A stretch of 15,296 nucleotides of DNA from Puniceicoccales bacterium (GCA_031270385.1 JAISXS010000029.1:1-15296), one strand, 5' to 3'. Shown: positions 6,889 through 15,155, counted from the first letter of the stretch. Translations and numbers: made by a program. Notes: a model not told the origin generated them from the letters alone.

Positions 6889-9054
6889 ATGGTGGAAGCG
6901 AAACAAACTACGATAACTGGATTCCTCGATAGGGTAATTTTTAGGAATGACGTGAATTTTTTCAGTATCGCCGAGGTTAGGGTCGGAAACAACGGCGACA
7001 AAGTCGTAATTTGTGGGATTCTACCAGGCGTGCAGTGCGGAGAAACACTGGAAATGACTGGGACGTGGGTTGTCCACGAGAAGCATGGCCCACAGTTCAA
7101 TGTGGAAAAATTTGAATCAAAATTGCCTTCCGATGTCAATGGAATAAGAAGATATCTCGGAAGCGGGTTGATCGAGGGCATAGGAAAGATCTATGCAAAA
7201 AAAATAGTCGACCATTTTGGAACGGAAACATTCCATGTACTTTCATCCGAATCTTCGAGATTGACAGAGGTAGAAGGAATAGGGCCTATGCGTGCGGAAA
7301 AAATCAAGGAAGCGTGGAATACCCAATTTGCCATTCGCGATATTATGATATTTTTGCGGACCTACGGCGTGACAAATGCGCTATGCATGAAGTTGTACGA
7401 AAAATATGGAAACGATGCCCGCAATATTTTGGAAACGAATCCCTACCGTGTCTCCCGGGAAGTGCACGGAATAGGGTTTAGAACGGCCGATAAAATTGCA
7501 AAAAACATGGGGATTCCAACTACCCATATTTCCCGCATAGATGCTGGCATTATACGCGTTTTGTCCGAATCGGAGCAAAATGGCCATACCTGCATCCATC
7601 GCGACCAATTGATAAAATCATCCCAAATTTTGCTAGAATTACCACGCGAGAGAATAGATAGTCGCGTAGAAAACTTAATATCATCTAGCGAGTTATGTGT
7701 GCTTTCTGACGGTATCGTCCAGAAATCGTATCTGCGGAGCGCGGAAGATTCGATAGAGAAGTGCCTGCAAAATATTCTCTTCGATAAGGACTCGACGTTG
7801 CCGGACATTTGGACAGAAAAGGCAATCGATTGGGCACAGAAGCGGGAAAGTTTGACATTCGCTCCGGAGCAAATTGCCGCGATAGAATCGGCGCTGACCA
7901 ATAAAGTTTCCATACTCACTGGCGGACCCGGTACTGGCAAAACGACCATATTGCGTTCGCTCGTTTCCATCCTTTTGGCAAAAAAGGCGAGCGTCGTTCT
8001 CTGCGCACCAACTGGCAGAGCAGCCCAGAAAATTTCGGAAACCACGGGCCATAAGGCACAAACTATTCATCGACTATTGCAGTATAAACCCGGCGAACAT
8101 ACATTTTTGCACGGTGAAGGAATGCCGATTAAAGCAGATTTTGTGGTAATTGACGAGGCCAGCATGATCGATGTATTCCTCGCATCATCGCTGCTTAAAG
8201 CGATTCCAACGACGGCGCATGTCATGCTCGTCGGCGACACCGATCAACTGCCATCCATCGGTCCCGGGAGTGTACTCGATGATATGATAAGATCTGAAAA
8301 ATTTTGCGTTACGTGCCTACGAAAGATTTTTCGTCAAGAGGAGTGTAGTTCCATCGTTTCCGTCGCCCACAGCATACTGGGTTCTTCTAATTCCCATCCG
8401 GCGACCGTGCGTTCATTTTCAGAAATTAATCCGTCAGACGACTTTCATTTCGTAGAAACATGCGATCCCGATGACTGCATGGGGAAGATAACGACACTGT
8501 GCCGAAAATATTTGCCCACGTGGTATAATGTCGATCCAATCAACGACGTACAAGTATTGGTCCCGGTACACAAGGGAATAATCGGTACGGAAAATCTGAA
8601 TTCCACATTTCAAAATATTTTCGTTGATAAGGAATTCGGTACCAACTGGACACAATTTCGCATCGGAGACAAGGTGATCCAAACGAAAAACAATTATGAA
8701 AAAAATATCTTCAATGGCGATCTCGGCAGAATAACACATCTAGATGGTGACGATTGCAGTGCAATTGTAAACTTTAGCGGTGAAACAGTATCGCTAAGCA
8801 GAAACAATCTGTCGGACATGAATTTGGCCTATGCTATAAGCATACACAAGTCGCAGGGCAGCGAATTTCCGATAGTCGTAATCGCTCTCATGAAGCAGCA
8901 CTATGTCATGCTGCACAGAAACCTTCTCTACACTGCGATCACACGCGGAAAGAACAAGGTTTTCATAGTCGGAGACCCTATAGCCTACTCCGTAGCTATG
9001 CAAAACAGGGAAAAAATGCAACGGCTGACCGGCTTGTATGCCAAAACCATCTAG
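6889..9054 (+). CDS. recD2: RecD2-type ATP-dependent DNA helicase
   Basis: A 721-residue superfamily 1B 5'-3' DNA helicase, the usual length for RecD2, the RecD relative that acts without RecBC. The N-terminal region (1-80) is an OB-like fold. Helix-hairpin-helix motifs follow, near 93-110 (GLIEGIGKIYAKKI), 126-142 (EVEGIGPMRAEKIKEAW) and 191-205 (EVHGIGFRTADKIAK). Motor motifs are complete: Q-motif region FAPEQIAAI (324-332), Walker A GGPGTGKTT (345-353), motif Ia APTGRAAQ (373-380), Walker B VVIDEASMID (419-428), motif III GDTDQLPSIGPGSVL (449-463), motif IV region FRQEE (481-485), motif V AISIHKSQGSEFP (649-661) and motif VI YTAITRGKNK (681-690). ATG 6889 begins 3 nt after the pntB stop, with AGGTGAGGA overlapping the junction, so translation is probably coupled. 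Its role is likely replication-fork or recombinational repair. Confidence 0.95.
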   Translation: MVEAKQTTITGFLDRVIFRNDVNFFSIAEVRVGNNGDKVVICGILPGVQCGETLEMTGTWVVHEKHGPQFNVEKFESKLPSDVNGIRRYLGSGLIEGIGKIYAKKIVDHFGTETFHVLSSESSRLTEVEGIGPMRAEKIKEAWNTQFAIRDIMIFLRTYGVTNALCMKLYEKYGNDARNILETNPYRVSREVHGIGFRTADKIAKNMGIPTTHISRIDAGIIRVLSESEQNGHTCIHRDQLIKSSQILLELPRERIDSRVENLISSSELCVLSDGIVQKSYLRSAEDSIEKCLQNILFDKDSTLPDIWTEKAIDWAQKRESLTFAPEQIAAIESALTNKVSILTGGPGTGKTTILRSLVSILLAKKASVVLCAPTGRAAQKISETTGHKAQTIHRLLQYKPGEHTFLHGEGMPIKADFVVIDEASMIDVFLASSLLKAIPTTAHVMLVGDTDQLPSIGPGSVLDDMIRSEKFCVTCLRKIFRQEECSSIVSVAHSILGSSNSHPATVRSFSEINPSDDFHFVETCDPDDCMGKITTLCRKYLPTWYNVDPINDVQVLVPVHKGIIGTENLNSTFQNIFVDKEFGTNWTQFRIGDKVIQTKNNYEKNIFNGDLGRITHLDGDDCSAIVNFSGETVSLSRNNLSDMNLAYAISIHKSQGSEFPIVVIALMKQHYVMLHRNLLYTAITRGKNKVFIVGDPIAYSVAMQNREKMQRLTGLYAKTI

Positions 9055-9076
9055 GCTGAAACGCGCCCGTGATTTT

Positions 9077-9181
9077 TATAGTCATCTTCCCCGAGAAAAG
9101 CACATTCTCCATTCCAGAAAAACTGGAATTTTTCTGCTAAGCATCGTTAGACAAAATGCTTTTCTCAAGAAGACAACTATA
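9077..9181 (+). repeat. Family 1 MITE, copy E
   Basis: A clean 105-bp copy running from TATAGTCATCTTCCCCGAG to TTTTCTCAAGAAGACAACTA plus TA. The internal hairpin ATTCCAG-AAAAA-CTGGAAT is perfect over 7 bp. It lies between the convergent recD2 and the 372-residue gene. Confidence 0.9.
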
Positions 9182-9189
9182 AACGGAAC

Positions 9190-9220
9190 GCCCTTATCGG
9201 TCGTGATAAGGGCATTTCGT
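9190..9220. terminator. Hairpin between convergent genes, possible bidirectional terminator
   Basis: GCCCTTATC (9190-9198) pairs perfectly with GATAAGGGC (9205-9213) around a 6-nt loop. On the plus strand ATTTCGT follows, a poor U-tract, so termination strength is doubtful. Its position between recD2 (ends 9054) and the opposing gene (ends 9244) suits a shared terminator. Confidence 0.5.
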
Positions 9221-9243
9221 CATGGAACTTAATTCGTTCCTTT

Positions 9244-10362
9244 TTAGCTGTTCACTAATCTGTTAAGCTCAGCCTCTACCTCTTCATCAGATATTGATAT
9301 TGGGTTGTTTCTCATACATTGAGTTTCGAATGACGTGACATACCAAAGTGCTCTGTTGACCAATTCAATGTGGTTTTTCGGTGAAACACAGGATCGAGCA
9401 ATGGACACCATTCGATTAAGATGTTCTATAATCGCAATTTTGTCTACGCCGAGGCGAAATTTCACATCGTTTACAGCGTTACCTATTGCGACCATCGCCT
9501 CTTGCTTGTTGAGTGTATACACAAGTCCTGCAAATTCCAATACATCACCAAGACCACAGGAGGGGTTATAAATTCTGCTAACGGCATCACCAAGCGGTCT
9601 TCTTTTATTTTCCACTTCCCTTCTTTCCGCTTCAATCCTTCTATTTTCCGCTTCTAGAGTTTTCACAGCATTTCTCAACGCGTTTGTTAGATTTCCCTCT
9701 TTCAATTGTAATTCGGATAGCGGTTCTTTGGTAACGTCGAAGCTGCGCTCTTTAAGTTTACCCACTGTCTGCCTAGACATGGTAACAAAATTTTTAATCG
9801 CCGCAAGTGGGTCGCCAAGACTTGTTTCCTTGGCGAACGCAATTACTGCATTGGTAAGTGTGTCTTGATTGGTCGATTTCAAATTATGAAGTAGTTTGTT
9901 GAGATTTTTAATTAAGATATTCTTTGTTTCGTTTTTCATTAACAGACTACTGCTTTTCACTAACAGACCGTATAATTCATTGATTGTCCCAATCGTACTC
10001 GATATTTGCCTGGTCATGTGGATCTTTTTTTCGTTTGCCACAGGTCGAACAGCTTCGTTTCTTTTCTGGATTGGCCGATGTCGTGCATTGTCACCCGACG
10101 ACTGAGCCGCACCGTTTGCTGCTTGCGCTGTATTGGTTTGCGGCACGTTGTTAACCGACGCACGAGAAGATCGTGCCGACGCTTTTGTTTCTTTAACGTT
10201 GCGTTTTTCAACATCACGCGTTCCGTTGCCGACATTTACATTAGGAGCGTTTGAAAGACCATTTTTTTTCGACGAAGTAATTTGTTCTGTCCTACCGCCC
10301 GTATTACGATTTTCGCGACGAAACACATTCCAAATTCTTCCTAACATACTAATAAGAGCCAT
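9244..10362 (-). CDS. Unrecognised protein with disordered N-terminus and coiled coil, possible secreted substrate
   Basis: I do not recognise this 372-residue protein. Residues 1-16 contain a short hydrophobic stretch (ALISMLGRIWNVF), too short and too soon followed by Arg to be a convincing signal peptide. Residues 17-115 are low-complexity and rich in Asn, Arg, Ser, Ala and Thr, probably disordered. Residues 118-200 are helical and 215-257 form a charged coiled coil (NAVKTLEAENRRIEAERREV). Residues 258-350 look like a compact helical domain with Cys at 269, 325 and 349. A disordered N-terminus followed by helical and coiled-coil parts is common in type III substrates, and the needle gene lies nearby, but there is no direct evidence of secretion. 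No good ribosome binding site is seen for this ATG; Met6 is an alternative start. A family 2 MITE lies upstream. Confidence 0.75.
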   Translation of the reverse strand: MALISMLGRIWNVFRRENRNTGGRTEQITSSKKNGLSNAPNVNVGNGTRDVEKRNVKETKASARSSRASVNNVPQTNTAQAANGAAQSSGDNARHRPIQKRNEAVRPVANEKKIHMTRQISSTIGTINELYGLLVKSSSLLMKNETKNILIKNLNKLLHNLKSTNQDTLTNAVIAFAKETSLGDPLAAIKNFVTMSRQTVGKLKERSFDVTKEPLSELQLKEGNLTNALRNAVKTLEAENRRIEAERREVENKRRPLGDAVSRIYNPSCGLGDVLEFAGLVYTLNKQEAMVAIGNAVNDVKFRLGVDKIAIIEHLNRMVSIARSCVSPKNHIELVNRALWYVTSFETQCMRNNPISISDEEVEAELNRLVNS

Positions 10363-10437
10363 ACTTTATTACAGTATCGCTATTTTGTTTTTTGCAAGCT
10401 TTTTATGCGCACCAATAAAAAAATTAGTAACGGCCCG

Positions 10438-10540
10438 TATAGCCCTTTTATCTAGAAAGGGCATATTTTTTTCATAAAAATAAGGATTTTCCAGCCAAAT
10501 ACCGCTGAATAAGATGCCTTTGTCAAAGGTGGCTGTTATA
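10438..10540 (-). repeat. Family 2 MITE, reverse orientation
   Basis: Read on the minus strand, this 103-bp element starts TATAACAGCCACCTTTGAC. It passes through GGCATCTTATTCAGCGGTAT, matching GGCATCTTATTCAACGATAC in the copy at 339-442, and ends AAAGGGCTATA. It sits 75 bp upstream of the 372-residue gene. Confidence 0.75.
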
Positions 10541-10622
10541 ATTTTATTCTGGCAAAAAAATGTTTATTTTCGCAATTTGTAGGCGTGAGCGAAACGGAAA
10601 ATGTGGTGAAAGGCGTTGTAAT

Positions 10623-10726
10623 TATAATTATCTTACCCGGGAAAAGCATACTATTTTTCATAAAAATGGGAATTTCCCCGCTAAATATCATTATATGAAA
10701 TGCTTTTTTCAAGTAAGACAATTATA
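10623..10726 (+). repeat. Family 1 MITE, copy F, abutting the autotransporter stop
   Basis: A 104-bp copy starting TATAATTATCTTACCCGGG and ending TTTTTTCAAGTAAGACAATT plus ATA. Its right end is 2 bp from the stop codon of the minus-strand autotransporter (10729-10731). A transcript leaving that gene would at once enter the inverted repeats, so the element may serve as its 3' hairpin. Confidence 0.85.
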
Positions 10727-10728
10727 TC

Positions 10729-13700
10729 TCAAAAAGTATATTCTGCTCCAATGGAGAAATTGTTGTTGGAAACATCCTTGGAAAACCTACCAACCCAGGT
10801 ACCGGTCAATGTCCAGTTGCTGTTTAACTTGCGAGCGACATTTGCCAGGAAAATCGCGGAATTTTTCACTCCATATTCTTCATTGTGATAGTTGCCATTC
10901 GCTTGTAGACCATCTATGTAAACATTGTAGTCGGAATTTTTCCTGAGTGGCTGGCAATTCCAACCGGCACGGATTGTAAATTTCGTGGTATTGTCGATGG
11001 AAGTATCCCCCCCGGACTCCACTTCAAGATTCAGCCCAACCACCGTATCGATGAAATCGTAATTCGTGGCATCTGTCCGTATGGGATTAATTAGGATATC
11101 ACGTTCTTCGTACGCCTCTTGGCGGATGTGGTGGTACTTCGCCGATAACCATGGACCACACTGACAGCCAGAAAATGAGAAAACATTCTTTATGAAATTA
11201 ATCTTTGCGAAAATGTCCACTGCATCCACACTCGCCGAGCGACCGGTATCTGCGGATGTCCAGTGAAGTTTATTTTTCGAGTACGAAAATCCCCCGACGG
11301 CGCTGATGTCAGTTTTCAAATTCTCTTCGCTGAAAGATTCGTAGGCACCGTACAACGCAGCTGTGTAATGGTCATGATTAGCACTTTGATCGGTGGCAGC
11401 GACGTCTCCGGAAAACGTTGTTTTCCCGCGTACATATGCCAAAATTGCACCAACGCGTAGATAGCGTTCGTCATCCATGGTCGACAAATAGTCCGCTCCA
11501 ATGACTACGCCATAGGATGTATCTTTGTGTCCCAGATTGCCGACTTCCCTGTGGTTCGAGTGGCCGCCTATGGCGTAGATAAATGGGTCGTTCAAGCTAC
11601 CCTTCACCCTGGAAAGACGACCTTCCAGCGCACCTGTTATCAAATCATTGGCAAACATCGACGACGTCTGTAGCTTCCATCGCCACACGTCCGCGCTTAT
11701 CTTAAAAACAGGCACCTGGTTTGGCATTATTTCTCTCTTTACATGCATAATCAGACCACCGGATGGACTGACAATCCCATGACTTAAATCATCAATAGCC
11801 GTAGCTAGATGACCACTACTATCTACAGTCACATCAGCGGCATAAAGGTCGAATGCATTCGGGTCCAAGGCCACAATCTCCTTATTACTGACTTCAGTAC
11901 CGCCAAGCGCAGCTTCATCATGATTGTCCGGATTATAAGAAATTTCCTTTCCATTGACCGTAAGTTGGGATGCAAATGCATCGCGATCAAGACCATCGTC
12001 ACCAAAAGCACCCGAAGCAATTAACCAATAGTATGTATCTGCCGGGAGTGGTCTGCCATTGTTATCGATGTATATTTTTCCGCCGTTAAACTGAATTTTG
12101 CCGCTACCACCTTCAAGGAATATAAAACTTTTGGGCGCTGCGATTTTACCATTAAGATCACTACTATCGACATGGATGAGCAGGTTGCTACCTGGATTTA
12201 GCGTTAGGGTACTACCGTTGCCGATTCGCAGGAGACCCGGACCTTTCCATGGATAATCATCGCCCACAAGTCTCACCGATCCTTCTTTACCGTCGTATTG
12301 ATTTCTATCCTTATCATACAGTATCAATTTTGATGCAGCGTCGTCCAGGATCGTTGCAAATTTGTTGGCGCCTCCTTGCCGGTCGCCAATCTCGAGTGTT
12401 CCGTCCCGACCCACGATAATGTTTTTGATGTTGTACATTTGTTCATATATGGCGAGACGAGCACCGTTGTTAATAGTCAGCGTCCCAAGATCTCGCACCG
12501 GACCAAATGTGTTTACATTCCACAAGTTATCAATCGTCATTGAACTGCCATCGGTATTTTTGGATTCGCCAGCTTTGGCGATCGCACCGACTACGTTGAC
12601 GGTGTTGGTCCCCCAATTCGCGAAAACCGGAGAAAATGAGCGGTCGCCGTTCACCTTTCCGCCGATGTAGATTTGGAAGTCACTTCCAAGCGCAAATGCC
12701 CTGGCATAATCACTAAGATTTATATCTCCCTGCTTTTCGCTAAATCTAAGCTCAAACACGTTACCTTGTTCTTGTTCGGTCACAGCGGCTGATGCCAACT
12801 TCGCACCAATGATGTTGACTGTAGAATCCCCAATCATATTCCTATCCGAATATATTCCCATGCGCCAACCGGCACTTCCATCTTCATCACTTTTGTCCGT
12901 ATCCTTGGCACCAAAAACATTTACAACCGCGGAAATTTCGGATGGGTTTAGGATATCATTATCATCCAGACACTTGCTCAGTGCCAGTGCGGCGAACAGT
13001 TGCTCGCCGTTTGCATTGACCACGACCCCTCTGGCGGTGCTAGAAGGCCCGCCGCCCATGTCATCATGGCATGCACCACTTCCTATCACCGTAGCTACGG
13101 AGGGAACCCCGATCCCGATAGTCTCTTGTCCTGTGACGACGGCAAAGGCAGACAATGCGTTTTTATCACCAAGGGTCACGATGATGTCCTTCACAATAGC
13201 ACCTCCTGAGTACTGTCCATTGTCGGCCACCACACTTCCTATCACCACTGCAGCACTTACCATGCCATTCTCATTTGAGCCGTAGGAAGTGGAAATTAGT
13301 ACATTTTCCGCGCCAAAAGTTACTGAACTGTTTTCCATGGTTCCGTGGTACGCATCAGAGCTGATGGTGTTCCCTATAACCACGGCAGAACTGTACTCTC
13401 CACGAGAATCGGATATCAGAAAGTTTTTATTACCAAATGTCACCGTGTTGTCGATGAAACCCGCAGTAACGGCGCCAACGCCACTGCCGATGGCGTTTCC
13501 TATCACCGCAGATGAGCTGTGATCGTAATTATTTGAACTAGAAAACAACGAGTTCACGTCTTCGTTGAACACGATGTCGCAATGCGACAATGAAAAAATC
13601 GCACCCGTTTCGGAGTAATAGGGGGAGCCACTTCCGATGACAACAGCCGCAGAATCGCAAAAGCCATTAGTTAAATCTGACGTTGCACCAGAGACAGATA

Positions 13701-14307
13701 TTGTCGTTGCAACATCAAACGTCAAATTTGACCGGGCGTCTACCGTGCCACCGGCAGTTTGTATGCCAATCGCTCCCGCCGGATTCTCATTCTCCGCTTT
13801 CGCAGTAGCATAAATTATAGGAATCTTTTGCGGATTCGTCGTGCTAACAATTTTCAAATTGATACCTTTTTCAAGGTCGATTCCAACGGCCATTGCGTTA
13901 TTTGTCCACTCTGTCAATGGGCCCTCTCTTTTGTACAGCATCTTGGCCAAGATGTGGGCAGAGACGTCGACAGAACCGTCATCAGCTACCGACTCACTTG
14001 GATCGCATTGAAAATCCATTGTAAACAGAGATGCTTTCTTTTGCGAGTCCGTATACCCGTCCGGGAACGCAATACGCACGGCGGTACGGATACTGTCGTC
14101 ACCTTCTTTGACATGTATCGCATCATCGCCATGTTCCCCATCGCTCGCTTTAAGTATGACTTCCTTCTGACCGACATTAAAATTCTGCATTTCGCCAACT
14201 ATTCCATTGGATCCGTAGGCAACACGTGGAGGTATCGCAAAATACACGCACACAGCAAAAACAATAACCAAAGCAATCGACCCATATCTTACTTTATTCC
14301 CATTCAT
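10729..14307 (-). CDS. Type V autotransporter with beta-helical passenger
   Basis: A 1192-residue protein from ATG 14307. A longer frame opens at 14412, but GAAGG at 14316-14320, a promoter at 14332-14360 and a signal peptide beginning MNGNKVRYGSIALVIVFAVC all favour 14307. Predicted cleavage is near RVAYG-S (about residues 29-32). The passenger (to about residue 900) is Gly/Asn/Val-rich with repeated AVVIGN and VTFG-N-LIS motifs, then VNVFGA/VNIIGA/VNVVGA motifs, as in parallel beta-helices. The last about 283 residues form an autotransporter barrel with alternating aromatic strands (YGVVIGADY, LRVGAILAYV, YTAALYGAY) and end FSIGAEYTF, the terminal Phe needed by the BAM complex. Cysteines in the passenger and a CQC pair in the barrel are unusual for autotransporters. 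Surface display and adhesion are likely, but no protease triad or adhesion motif is visible. Confidence 0.88.
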   Translation of the reverse strand: MNGNKVRYGSIALVIVFAVCVYFAIPPRVAYGSNGIVGEMQNFNVGQKEVILKASDGEHGDDAIHVKEGDDSIRTAVRIAFPDGYTDSQKKASLFTMDFQCDPSESVADDGSVDVSAHILAKMLYKREGPLTEWTNNAMAVGIDLEKGINLKIVSTTNPQKIPIIYATAKAENENPAGAIGIQTAGGTVDARSNLTFDVATTISVSGATSDLTNGFCDSAAVVIGSGSPYYSETGAIFSLSHCDIVFNEDVNSLFSSSNNYDHSSSAVIGNAIGSGVGAVTAGFIDNTVTFGNKNFLISDSRGEYSSAVVIGNTISSDAYHGTMENSSVTFGAENVLISTSYGSNENGMVSAAVVIGSVVADNGQYSGGAIVKDIIVTLGDKNALSAFAVVTGQETIGIGVPSVATVIGSGACHDDMGGGPSSTARGVVVNANGEQLFAALALSKCLDDNDILNPSEISAVVNVFGAKDTDKSDEDGSAGWRMGIYSDRNMIGDSTVNIIGAKLASAAVTEQEQGNVFELRFSEKQGDINLSDYARAFALGSDFQIYIGGKVNGDRSFSPVFANWGTNTVNVVGAIAKAGESKNTDGSSMTIDNLWNVNTFGPVRDLGTLTINNGARLAIYEQMYNIKNIIVGRDGTLEIGDRQGGANKFATILDDAASKLILYDKDRNQYDGKEGSVRLVGDDYPWKGPGLLRIGNGSTLTLNPGSNLLIHVDSSDLNGKIAAPKSFIFLEGGSGKIQFNGGKIYIDNNGRPLPADTYYWLIASGAFGDDGLDRDAFASQLTVNGKEISYNPDNHDEAALGGTEVSNKEIVALDPNAFDLYAADVTVDSSGHLATAIDDLSHGIVSPSGGLIMHVKREIMPNQVPVFKISADVWRWKLQTSSMFANDLITGALEGRLSRVKGSLNDPFIYAIGGHSNHREVGNLGHKDTSYGVVIGADYLSTMDDERYLRVGAILAYVRGKTTFSGDVAATDQSANHDHYTAALYGAYESFSEENLKTDISAVGGFSYSKNKLHWTSADTGRSASVDAVDIFAKINFIKNVFSFSGCQCGPWLSAKYHHIRQEAYEERDILINPIRTDATNYDFIDTVVGLNLEVESGGDTSIDNTTKFTIRAGWNCQPLRKNSDYNVYIDGLQANGNYHNEEYGVKNSAIFLANVARKLNSNWTLTGTWVGRFSKDVSNNNFSIGAEYTF
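13078..13665 (-). repeat. Imperfect tandem repeats in the autotransporter passenger
   Basis: The coding motif (A)AVVIG(N/S) recurs five times, beginning near 13078, 13235, 13370, 13496 and 13631 on the plus strand. Spacings are 157, 135, 126 and 135 bp, about 42-52 residues. Several units also share VT(F/L)G-x-(K/E)N before the next copy. The spacing suits a few turns of beta-helix per unit and offers a substrate for repeat expansion or contraction. Confidence 0.65.
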
Positions 14308-14315
14308 CCCGAAAA

Positions 14316-14360
14316 CCTTCGCGCCTAGCAAAATGTAAAAATGCGTGCATTTTTTGTCAA
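14316..14360 (-). promoter_or_regulatory. Predicted sigma70-type promoter and RBS of the autotransporter
   Basis: Read on the minus strand, TTGACA (14355-14360), a 17-bp spacer and TACATT (14332-14337) form a good sigma70 promoter. GAAGG (14316-14320) follows and lies 8 nt from ATG 14307. The spacer contains the perfect inverted repeat AAAAATGC-AC-GCATTTTT, which could be an operator. The predicted leader is about 18 nt. Confidence 0.5.
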
Positions 14361-14422
14361 TAAAAAATTTAAGTTTTGCAAAATCATCTTTAAAATTTTG
14401 CAAAAATAGCATCTGCGCTTAA

Positions 14423-14590
14423 TTTAACGCTAAAAAATCGACGAAAAAACTAGTGCGCAAAAATTTCTACGCCGATGAGATGGCTGCAGAGGAATACGCC
14501 AATGTGGGTGTCGTTGCTGCCAGATCTTGTTCCGGGTTGGTTGAATTTGCCATCTATAGTCATCTTACCCGAAAAAAGCATCCACCCTAA
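14423..14590 (+). pseudogene. Possible gene fragment truncated by a MITE
   Basis: The plus-strand frame is open from just after TAA 14420-14422 to TAA 14588-14590. Up to the MITE at 14555 it encodes a protein-like sequence including VRKNFYADEMAAEEYANVG; after that it translates the repeat. GTG 14453 and ATG near 14480 are possible starts, with no convincing ribosome binding site. I do not recognise it. It could be the remnant of a gene cut off by the MITE, or chance. Confidence 0.25.
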
Positions 14591-14737
14591 TTCCAAAAAA
14601 CTGGAAAACACCCGGATGACTACCAAAGGGAAATGGCCAGCAAGTTTAATGTGAGCAAGAGTTGCTAACGATATTTTGCGGGAAAATTCCTGTTTTTTGG
14701 AATAGAGGGTGTGCTTTTTTCGGGGAAGATGACTATA
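14555..14737. mobile_element. IS630 deletion derivative with two inverted family 1 arms and a transposase HTH remnant
   Basis: Both ends are family 1 left arms in opposite orientation: TATAGTCATCTTACCCG at 14555, and GGGGAAGATGACTATA ending at 14737. Between them, 14615-14665 encodes DDYQREMASKFNVSKSC, the helix-turn-helix pattern (QRE-A-KFNVSKS) of IS630 transposase N-termini, ending at TAA. The element therefore keeps a trace of transposase coding sequence and links the MITEs to their parent. Confidence 0.7.
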
Positions 14738-14841
14738 CATAGTTGTCACGCCCGACAGGGGCATCTTATTCAACGGGACTTGGCGGGAAAATTTTTCTTT
14801 TTGCAAAGGAAAATACGCCCTTCTCGAGTGAAACAGCTATA
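14738..14841 (+). repeat. Family 2 MITE inserted in the transposase remnant
   Basis: A 104-bp copy starting CATAGTTGTCACGCCCGAC and ending GTGAAACAGCTATA. Length and most of the sequence equal the copy at 339-442. Its right end (TATA 14838-14841) runs straight into transposase coding sequence (AACGCCTGGGTGG). Confidence 0.85.
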
Positions 14842-15100
14842 ACGCCTGGGTGGAACAATCCCTCGTTGCATCATTGAAACCTGGGCAAGTGGTCGTCATG
14901 GATAACGCGCCTTTCATAGGAATCCAAGGACGCGGAAAGCCATCGAGGCCGCTGGATGCTCGCTGATTTACCTCCCTCCCTATTTTCCGGACCTCAATCC
15001 CATCGAAAAATTTTGGGCTAACTCCAAGCGAAAACTTTCCTCCATCCTCCATCTCTTTGCATCCCTTGCCGATGCCATTCAATATGCTTTTCTCGAGTAA
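14841..15100 (+). pseudogene. IS630-family transposase, C-terminal half, frameshifted (family 1 lineage)
   Basis: Two frames together give the C-terminal DDE half. The first reads NAWVEQSLVASLKPGQVVV and then MDNAPF, with the second catalytic Asp at codon 14901-14903. One base appears missing near 14914 (TTTCATAGG where TTCCATAGG would restore FHR). The second frame continues with RKAIEAAGCSLIYLPPYFPD and LNPIEKFW, with the catalytic Glu at 15005-15007, to TAA 15098-15100. The stop lies inside the terminal repeat TGCTTTTCTCGAGTAAGATG (ends ACTATA, 15110), which is the family 1 MITE end. The N-terminal half with the first catalytic Asp is missing, displaced by the family 2 MITE. The copy cannot make active transposase. 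Confidence 0.85.
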
Positions 15101-15110
15101 GATGACTATA
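15085..15110 (-). repeat. Terminal inverted repeat of the family 1 IS630 element
   Basis: These 26 bp, read on the minus strand as TATAGTCATCTTACTCGAGA then AAAGCA, match the family 1 MITE ends nearly base for base. They contain the last codons of the transposase. Confidence 0.8.
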
Positions 15111-15155
15111 AAAGCATGAATTTTCCGTTGGTACGTCGTTGCATTAGAATGCTTT

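Noticed and set aside
10560..10946. Plus-strand frames crossing the MITE into the autotransporter 3' end
   Set aside because: They combine repeat sequence with the antisense of the barrel and have no ribosome binding site.
12809..13285. Long plus-strand frame opposite the autotransporter passenger
   Set aside because: It is the antisense shadow of the repetitive passenger; its Ser/Pro/Thr-rich make-up follows from the Gly/Asn-rich sense strand.
14308..14412. N-terminal 35-residue extension of the autotransporter
   Set aside because: It would place the predicted promoter inside the gene and a hydrophilic stretch before the signal peptide; ATG 14307 has the better ribosome binding site.
14450..14806. 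Minus-strand 118-codon frame
   Set aside because: It is a translation of MITE arms and the HTH remnant read on the wrong strand, not a gene.
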